Shown here piece by piece: positions 18,138 through 22,088 of a DNA stretch of 22,088 nucleotides. Position 1 is the stretch's first letter; each line of letters starts with the position of its first letter. The translations under genes and the position numbers were made by a program. Source of the stretch: Candidatus Altimarinota bacterium (GTDB lineage Bacteria > Patescibacteriota > Gracilibacteria > Absconditabacterales > Absconditicoccaceae); assembly GCA_027013285.1 (NCBI GenBank), contig JALUXR010000012.1, positions 1 through 22,088 on the forward strand. The letters are read 5' to 3'. The notes beneath the pieces are model-generated. The model was not told the DNA's origin, made no database searches, and worked only from the letters and a program-made list of their open reading frames with translations.

Positions 18138-18284
18138 AAAACTTTGTCCCTAATTTATTCTGTTGTGATGCAGAATAAACAATATCTATAATTTTGATAA
18201 AAATATAAACTGACTTTTACTGTTATGATGGACAGAAAAGGTGTTTGCAAATCTATTATAAATAGATTCGTAGGGCAAAGTTTT
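18106..18284 (-). ncRNA. Unassigned ~180-nt structured RNA
   Basis: A compact RNA gene is suggested on the minus strand. A promoter (18288-18315) places the 5' end near 18282, exactly at the start of a long closing stem: 18271-18284 pairs with 18138-18152 over about 14 bp with one bulge. Inside are three clear hairpins: 18250-18268 (8 bp, loop 3), 18214-18240 (CTTTT/AAAAG plus CTGT/ACAG), and 18154-18179 (9 bp perfect). The loops of the last two, read on the minus strand, share CATCA. The RNA ends in a terminator hairpin with eight U. No ORF fits. Size and closed-end shape would allow a 6S-like RNA, but I do not see a clear 6S bubble, RNase P, SRP or tmRNA signature. Confidence 0.6.
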
Positions 18285-18287
18285 TCA

Positions 18288-18315
18288 AATATAATGAAAA
18301 CCTAAACTAATTCAA
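18288..18315 (-). promoter_or_regulatory. Promoter of the structured RNA
   Basis: Minus strand: -35 TTGAAT (18310-18315), 16-bp spacer, -10 TATATT (18288-18293). The -35 overlaps the last codons of the alaX-like gene. The predicted start is 18281-18282. Confidence 0.6.
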
Positions 18316-19201
18316 GTATATTTTTATCTCTTCATTGAACGATAGTGTCTGAACCTCATCATTTTAGTCATTTATCTTTTGCAAATTCTTTTGCAGATAT
18401 ACTATTTCCGACGATTGCAAAGTTTCCTTCTTGTGAGTAGATAATTATGTTTGAGTTTGTAAAAGTTGTTCTTATTTTTTGAACTAGTGTTTTAAAATCT
18501 ATTCCATCGAAATCCTCAAGTTTGATTATATATTCAAAATCTCATTTTTGTTTTTCCAAAGAGTTTAATTTAGAATTTATTAGTCATTCTTTAATTTTAT
18601 TTAATTCATTTTTAAGAGTTTCTAATTCTTTTTGATTTTTTCATATTTTTTCTAAAATTTGTGCTGGTCAAGCTCCTAAATATTGAGCTATTTGGTTTAT
18701 GTAATGTTCTTGTTCTATGCTATGTTGTGCAACTTTCGGTCAAGTTATGATACTAATTCTTTTAATTCAACTTGATACTGCATCTTGAGAAATAATTTTG
18801 AATGCTCATAAAAATGATGTATTTTGACTATGAGTTCACCCACAAAGTTCTACATCAGCTCCAGGTATTTTGATAACTCTTACTTTATCTCAATATTTTT
18901 CATCGAAAAATGCCTTAGCACCATTTTTTATTGCATCATCTAAACTTGTTTCAAAAATATCAACATCTATAGCTTCTTTTATCCAACTATTTACTAATGT
19001 TTCAATTTTTTGAAGAGTTTCTCAATTTAATGGCTTTTCTGAGTTAAAATCTAATCTTCAATAATCTTCATCTACATAAGAACCAGCTTGTTTAATATCT
19101 GTTCTTCAAGTTATTTTTTCTAATGCTCAAAATAATAAATGCACTCCTGTATGAGCTCTCATTTTTTCATATCTTTGTTGTTTATTTACTTTTAGTTTCA
19201 T
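18302..19201 (-). CDS. Alanyl-tRNA editing protein (AlaX-like) with DHHA1 domain, or C-terminal half of a split AlaRS
   Basis: 299 residues. Editing domain: HTGVH (H17, H21) and CGGTH (C120, H124) form the zinc site that hydrolyses Ser/Gly-tRNA(Ala); QAGSYV and GRLDF are also as in AlaRS. A coiled-coil linker follows (about 180-225), then a DHHA1-type domain ending NFAIVGNSISAKEFA...GLKGGGSDTIVQGRDKN, where the glycine-rich GGGS is the conserved tRNA-contact segment. The catalytic N-terminal half of alanyl-tRNA synthetase is absent. So this is either a free-standing editing factor of the long AlaX type, or one piece of a split alaS; the very AlaRS-like sequence allows both. The other half is not in the window. 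A TATAAT box lies 11 bases before the ATG, overlapping the hicA stop. Stop is UAG. Confidence 0.87.
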
Positions 19202-19210
19202 GTTTTACTG

Positions 19211-19228
19211 AAATTATAGTTTTAAATT
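19211..19228 (-). repeat. TATAAT-containing box before the alaX-like gene
   Basis: Minus-strand TTTAAAACTATAATTT; the same 12-14 bases precede hicB and the MBL-like gene. The TAA stop of hicA is part of the TATAAT. It may act as a -10 element for a very short leader; no -35 is evident. Confidence 0.45.
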
Positions 19229-19441
19229 GTAGTCTTTAATTATAGTTTTATAATCTTTATTTTCATATTCGGCAAGTAATTTAATAATTGATAATGCTGT
19301 TTTAGGTTTTAATTCTTTATGTTTTGGGATAATTATAGGTTTATTATTTTTGATAAATTTTTTATGAGATCATCTTTGTGTTTTTAGTTTATAGTTAAAA
19401 TTATGTATAATCTTAACTATTTGATTGAATGAAATTGGCAT
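19214..19441 (-). CDS. hicA: HicA-family mRNA interferase toxin
   Basis: 75 residues. HicA toxins are small double-stranded-RNA-binding-fold ribonucleases that cleave mRNA. The family pattern is visible: an N-terminal helix (FNQIVKIIHNFNYKL), the catalytic histidine in GSHKKF (about 25-30, glycine encoded by UGA), then PIIIPKHKELKPKTALSIIKLL. It overlaps the upstream antitoxin gene hicB by 29 bases, so the two are translated together. Slightly longer than many HicA (~60-80). No promoter of its own is seen. Confidence rests on the GSHxxF and IPxHxE/K motifs plus the HicB partner. Confidence 0.82.
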
Positions 19442-19631
19442 TATTTTCAAATGATAAATAAAACTTAGCCTTTTTTAATAAATCTTTTTTTTCTGTTTCA
19501 TAATAACACTCAATAGCTTCTGTTATATTTTTCATAAGTTCATCAAAATTATTTCATTCAGTTATTATTCAAAATTCTTTTATAGTTGCTGTATATCCAT
19601 AATTTTTATCGTATTCTATTTTAATTTCCAT
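19413..19631 (-). CDS. hicB: HicB-family antitoxin (short form)
   Basis: 72 residues: MEIKIEYDKNYGYTATIKEFGIITEGNNFDELMKNITEAIECYY, which is the HicB partial RNase-H-like fold ('y..e..gy.a.vpelpg..t.Gdt.eEal.nikEai'). Longer HicB proteins carry a C-terminal ribbon-helix-helix or HTH DNA-binding domain; this one ends right after the fold, so autoregulation by the antitoxin alone is doubtful. It precedes and overlaps hicA. The ATG follows a TATAAT box by nine bases. Confidence 0.8.
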
Positions 19632-19637
19632 TTGTTT

Positions 19638-19654
19638 AAAATTATAGTTTTAAA
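19638..19654 (-). repeat. TATAAT-containing box before hicB
   Basis: Minus-strand TTTAAAACTATAATTTT, almost identical to the boxes at 19211 and 20061. It lies in the gap between the MBL-like gene's stop and the hicB ATG. Confidence 0.45.
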
Positions 19655-20059
19655 TTATTCTTTTTGATCTTCTATTTTTATAACTTCTCATTCAAAACCT
19701 AATCTTTCTATTTGATTGAAAACTATATCATCCAAATAATACCATTTTGATGGGTATCTTATCAAATCTAAATTTTCCAAAACAGAGGGATCTTGTATAA
19801 ATCCAAAAGATTTATTGTCTGTATTGTCAAAAACAAAAAAATTTAATCTATCAGTATTTCAACTAATTACTTGAATATAATTATCATATTTTTCATATTC
19901 TCCAGGATAGTCTATGATAAATTCTTTTTCTTTTACAGTCTTGATAGCTTTTCATTTTTCTTTCAAGATATTTATAGCTTTTTCTTTAATTTCTCAATCT
20001 CCAGAAAAAAATATTTTTGTTCAAAATCTGATGTTTTCTCAATTTTTTGTAATTTCCAT
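19655..20059 (-). CDS. Hypothetical 134-aa protein, possibly a degenerate MBL-fold protein
   Basis: 134 residues, not confidently recognised. MEITKNGENIRFGTKIFFSG, then a segment FIIDYPGEYEKYDNYIQVISG (about 47-67) that recalls the 'i.GPGEYE..gi.i' motif of the UlaG-like metallo-beta-lactamase fold, and DRLNFFVFDNTDNKSFGFIQDP. The zinc-binding HxHxDH motif is absent and the protein is half the usual length, so it is at most a non-catalytic remnant or a separate small family. The start at 20059 lies four bases after a TATAAT, which would give a leaderless mRNA. It follows the SufC-like gene after 72 bp. Confidence 0.62.
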
Positions 20060-20060
20060 T

Positions 20061-20075
20061 AAAATTATAGTTTAA
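20061..20075 (-). repeat. TATAAT-containing box before the MBL-like gene
   Basis: Minus-strand TTAAACTATAATTTT directly before the ATG at 20059. Third copy of the box shared with hicB and the alaX-like gene. Confidence 0.45.
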
Positions 20076-20131
20076 TTTAATAAAAAAATAATACAGATTT
20101 TTTATATTGATTTGTGCTTAAAATACAATGA

Positions 20132-20839
20132 TTATTTACAGTTGTTTGGTAATGAGCAATTTTCACATTTTCAAAGATAAAGTTCATTTAATTCTTTTAT
20201 TTCTCCAGCTTTTTGTGTCTTTCCGTTACAAAGTAGCAAACCATAGTTAGATAAGTTTATTAAGTCTTGATTATGTGAAACTATGATAAAACTAGTTCAA
20301 CTTTCTTTCTTTTGTTTAATTATGTTTACCAAAATTTGTCTTGAAGTGGCATCAAGTGCAGTTTCTATTTCATCAAGTAGATAAATTTCTTTATTCATCA
20401 TAAAGTTTGTAATAATTTCAACTTTCTTTTTTTCTCCACCAGATAGGTGAGTATCAAGATTTCTAGTTTTGTAAGTATCCCAATTTAATCAAAATAAATC
20501 AAAATATTCTTCTAACTTTTTCTCATTAAAATTATCTTTTAAAATAGCTTTTACATACATAAAAATACTAATTCATACATATTCTGGAACTTCTTGCATG
20601 ATATATCAGATTCATTTGTTTGCTTTTTCTTCTACTTTAAGATTTTCAATATTTTCACCATTAAAAAGTATTTCTCAATTATTTTTTACTAATCAAATGA
20701 TGGCTTTAAGTAAAGTTGTTTTTCCACTACCATTATGACCAAGTAATCAAAATATTTCTCCTTTTCAGATAGAAAATTTTATATCTTCTAATATATTTTT
20801 ATTGTTTATTTGAACATTTAAATCATTTATTTTTAACAT
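20132..20839 (-). CDS. SufC-like ABC ATPase
   Basis: 235 residues, single ABC ATPase domain without membrane part. Walker A GHNGSGKTT (34-42), Q-loop YIMQEVPEYVG (Q82), signature LSGGEKKKVEI (132-142), Walker B EIYLLDEIETALD (151-163), H-loop VSHN (H189). The Q-loop 'QxPxx..G', LSGGEKKK and the 'LDEIExxLD' spacing are closest to SufC, the ATPase of the SufBCD iron-sulfur assembly complex. Two oddities: no sufB or sufD is adjacent, and the C-terminus carries KCENCSLPNNCK, a Cx2Cx5C cluster (C225, C228, C234) not usual in SufC. The gene lies 9 bp behind a Fur-family regulator, which fits iron or metal control. An unrelated small ABC exporter ATPase remains possible. Confidence 0.82.
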
Positions 20840-20848
20840 TATTTTATT

Positions 20849-21192
20849 TTATTTTATAAATTCTCATTTTACAGTAATTTCAATATTTTTTGCGTGAAAT
20901 CATTCTGGTAAATTAAGATTAAGGTTTTTACAATCTTTATCAATAATTTTTCATGTTTTTTCGTCTATAAGATGAATATGAAATCATTTATTTTTTTCAA
21001 ATAGAGCTTTTTTTCCTATATTATGTATTTTTTTTAATTTTCAGTTTTTTACTAATTCTTCTATGTTTCTATAAACTGTGGATATTCATACTTTCGGGTG
21101 TATTTTTTTTAATTTAGAAAAAATTTCATCTGCTGTAAGATGATTTTCTGTGCAAATGTCTAAAATATCACTATGATAAAAAAAAGGTTTCA
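20849..21192 (-). CDS. Fur-family metal-responsive regulator, one-base frameshift near the start
   Basis: About 114 residues when a one-base gap is closed. Winged-helix DNA-binding part: ILDICTENHLTADEIFSKLKKIHPKVGISTVYRNIEELVKNGKLKKI, the Fur/PerR/Zur signature with TVYRNIEEL. Then FHIHLIDEKTGKIIDKDC, matching 'h.HliC..Cg.i.d' with the structural zinc cysteines replaced. The ATG at 21192 begins MKPFF as expected, but the tract of seven A (21178-21184, T on the coding strand) shifts the frame; eight would join it to the rest. In the Fur frame itself no ATG, GTG or TTG is available upstream of the domain. This is an assembly/sequencing error, slippage-controlled expression or a fresh mutation. 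It is followed 9 bp later by the SufC-like gene; a palindromic box lies 20 bp upstream. Confidence 0.75.
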
Positions 21193-21211
21193 TAATTTAA
21201 AAATTATTTAT

Positions 21212-21230
21212 AAATAAGAGTGATTCTTAT
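21212..21230. promoter_or_regulatory. Fur-type operator (19-bp inverted repeat)
   Basis: AATAAGAGT-G-ATTCTTATT: a 9-1-9 palindrome with a single mismatch, the size and symmetry of Fur/PerR boxes. It lies in the 66-bp gap upstream of the Fur-family gene, next to an AT-rich TATAAA (-10-like) toward the gene, so it probably mediates autoregulation of the fur-sufC pair. Confidence 0.65.
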
Positions 21231-21258
21231 TATTAAGAAAAAAAGATAAAAGAGCAAG

Positions 21259-21846
21259 TTATTTTAAGACTAATACCATCACAATAACCAAGATGACGAT
21301 AATTCATATCAAAGCTATATTAGTTATTTTTTCTTTTTTTAATTTTTCGTCTATAAGTTGATTTTCTATTTTTAAATTTTCTTTTTCTACTAATATTTCT
21401 TGTTTTTCTTCTTGGTAAAGTGGAAGTGCAACGGTATTTTGTAATTTAGATTCTAAAGATAAAGTTTTTTGTTGTAGACTCATAATAAGTTGATTTTTAT
21501 TTTCTATTTGTTTATCTTTTTCAATCAGAACATTTAGAAATTTATTTATACTTTCATCCATATGACTTCAAACTTTTTGGACTATTTCATCTGTGTCTAT
21601 TTTAGGTTGTTCAATTTTATGATGTTCTACTTGTTTTGGCTGTTTAGTTATACTTGTATTTCCTTCTAAAATTATATTTGAAACTTGTTCTTTTTTTCAA
21701 AAATTATCTATTTCTTCTTGAGATAAATAGACTTTGTTTGCTTTTTTTTGATGTGATAATTCTCATTTTCTTATCCGACGATCAAGTGTCCTTGTAGAAA
21801 TTCATAGTTTTTCAGCAGCTTCTTCTCTTGAAAGATTATATTCCAT
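21259..21846 (-). CDS. Tail-anchored HTH (MerR/excisionase-like) protein
   Basis: 195 residues. N-terminal helix-turn-helix: MEYNLSREEAAEKLGISTRTLDRRIRKGELSHQKKANKVYLSQEEIDNF (1-49), the pattern of excisionase/MerR-type winged helices. Then a linker (~50-90), a long coiled coil (about 95-175; heptads with LIEKDKQIENKNQLI, SLESKLQN, EKENLKIENQLIDEKLKKEK) and one C-terminal membrane helix IALIGIIVILVIVMVLVLK, ending at the last residue. It would hold a DNA-binding head at the inner face of the membrane via a coiled-coil stalk. Function unknown: a membrane-bound regulator or DNA-membrane tether (inference). Start chosen for the intact HTH. No clear promoter or terminator is seen. Confidence 0.82.
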
Positions 21847-21966
21847 TTTTATAATAAAAAAAGTATTTAAAAACTGCCTAAAAGGTAATTATTATGGTTA
21901 AATAATCAAGTAGAAATATTGTTTATTATATTATTTGTTATCCTAGATTTGTTTCAGTATAGTAAT

Positions 21967-22002
21967 AAAAAACCTCAGGATAGATTATTGATTCCTAAGG
22001 TT
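21967..22002 (-). terminator. Rho-independent terminator of the gene at the right edge
   Basis: Minus strand: AACCTTAGGA (22002-21993), 12-base loop, TCCTGAGGTT (21980-21971) with one wobble pair, then a T run to 21967. It follows the stop at 22018-22020 by 15 bases. Confidence 0.75.
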
Positions 22003-22017
22003 CAAGTATTTTTTGAT

Positions 22018-22088
22018 TTATTTTTGCTCAAATAGACTTTTACAGTAATTTTTCACTTCTTGATCTGGAAATCTAGAACAAACTACAG
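22018..22088 (-). CDS. C-terminal end of an unknown protein
   Basis: Only the last 22 residues are inside the window (VVCSRFPDQEVKNYCKSLFEQK, then UAA). There are two cysteines 12 residues apart. It is too short to identify. The clean stop followed by a terminator hairpin supports that it is a real gene end. Confidence 0.6.
   Translation of the reverse strand, partial: VVCSRFPDQEVKNYCKSLFEQK

Noticed and set aside
18106..18284. tmRNA, SRP RNA or RNase P RNA for the structured RNA
   Set aside because: No CCA end, peptide tag frame, SRP S-domain loop or RNase P P4 sequences could be seen.
1..22088. Reading UGA as tryptophan (code 4)
   Set aside because: UGA codons fall on conserved glycines, and UGG is used for tryptophan at sites such as the Trp of the FemAB WG and KWGG motifs.

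Overview
The window comes from a visibly AT-rich bacterium that reads UGA as glycine (genetic code 25). Nearly every gene has many in-frame UGA codons at positions where its family has conserved glycine, for example the two glycines of the PrmC C-terminal FLGGEDGLDLYR segment, three UGA in a row in the UMP kinase GGGN motif, and the glycine of the HicA GSH motif. All genes with a visible end stop at UAA or UAG. Code 25 is known from Absconditabacteria (SR1) and Gracilibacteria, ultra-small host-associated members of the Patescibacteria/CPR, so the window very probably belongs to one of these. Under the standard code almost all genes would look like strings of fragments. Shine-Dalgarno sites are nearly absent. 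Genes are tightly packed and many overlap or abut.

Layout. 1-435: 3' end of prmC (+). 368-731: a 61-bp direct repeat of the prmC 3' end brackets a tiny minus-strand gene with its own consensus promoter. 732-3082: the pyrH-rny operon (-). 3157-7499: a plus-strand run of envelope or unknown genes (TPR-like secreted protein, FemAB-type transferase, PrsW-type membrane protease, two overlapping unknown genes). 7538-9576: a CIRCE-like operator, dnaK and its terminator. 9589-11017: a 442-aa protein with a C-terminal NTF2/SnoaL-like domain, with its own promoter and terminator. 11067-18088: a six-gene operon related to complex I and group-4 membrane hydrogenases (NuoB/HyfI-, HyfB-, HyfC-, HyfE-, HyfF- and NuoCD/HyfG-like). 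18106-18315: a minus-strand structured RNA with promoter and terminator. 18302-22088 (all minus): an alanyl-tRNA editing/DHHA1 protein, a hicBA toxin-antitoxin pair, a degenerate MBL-like protein, a SufC-like ATPase, a Fur-family regulator with a palindromic Fur-type box, a tail-anchored HTH protein, and the end of another gene.

The most striking system is the six-gene membrane complex. Its large subunit has lost all four [NiFe]-binding cysteines, as in 'energy-converting hydrogenase-related' (Ehr) complexes. Its small subunit has, in addition, lost all four cysteines that hold the proximal [4Fe-4S] cluster (replaced by D, I, K and N), and no ferredoxin-like subunit is encoded in the operon. 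The ion-translocating subunits, in contrast, keep their key glutamate and lysine residues. The operon therefore looks like a membrane ion-translocation machine with no visible redox centre.

Other points of interest are the prmC-end cassette, the unassigned ~180-nt RNA, a one-base frameshift in a homopolymer at the start of the Fur-family gene, and a TATAAT-containing box repeated in front of three consecutive genes. No tRNA, rRNA, CRISPR array or IS element was seen.
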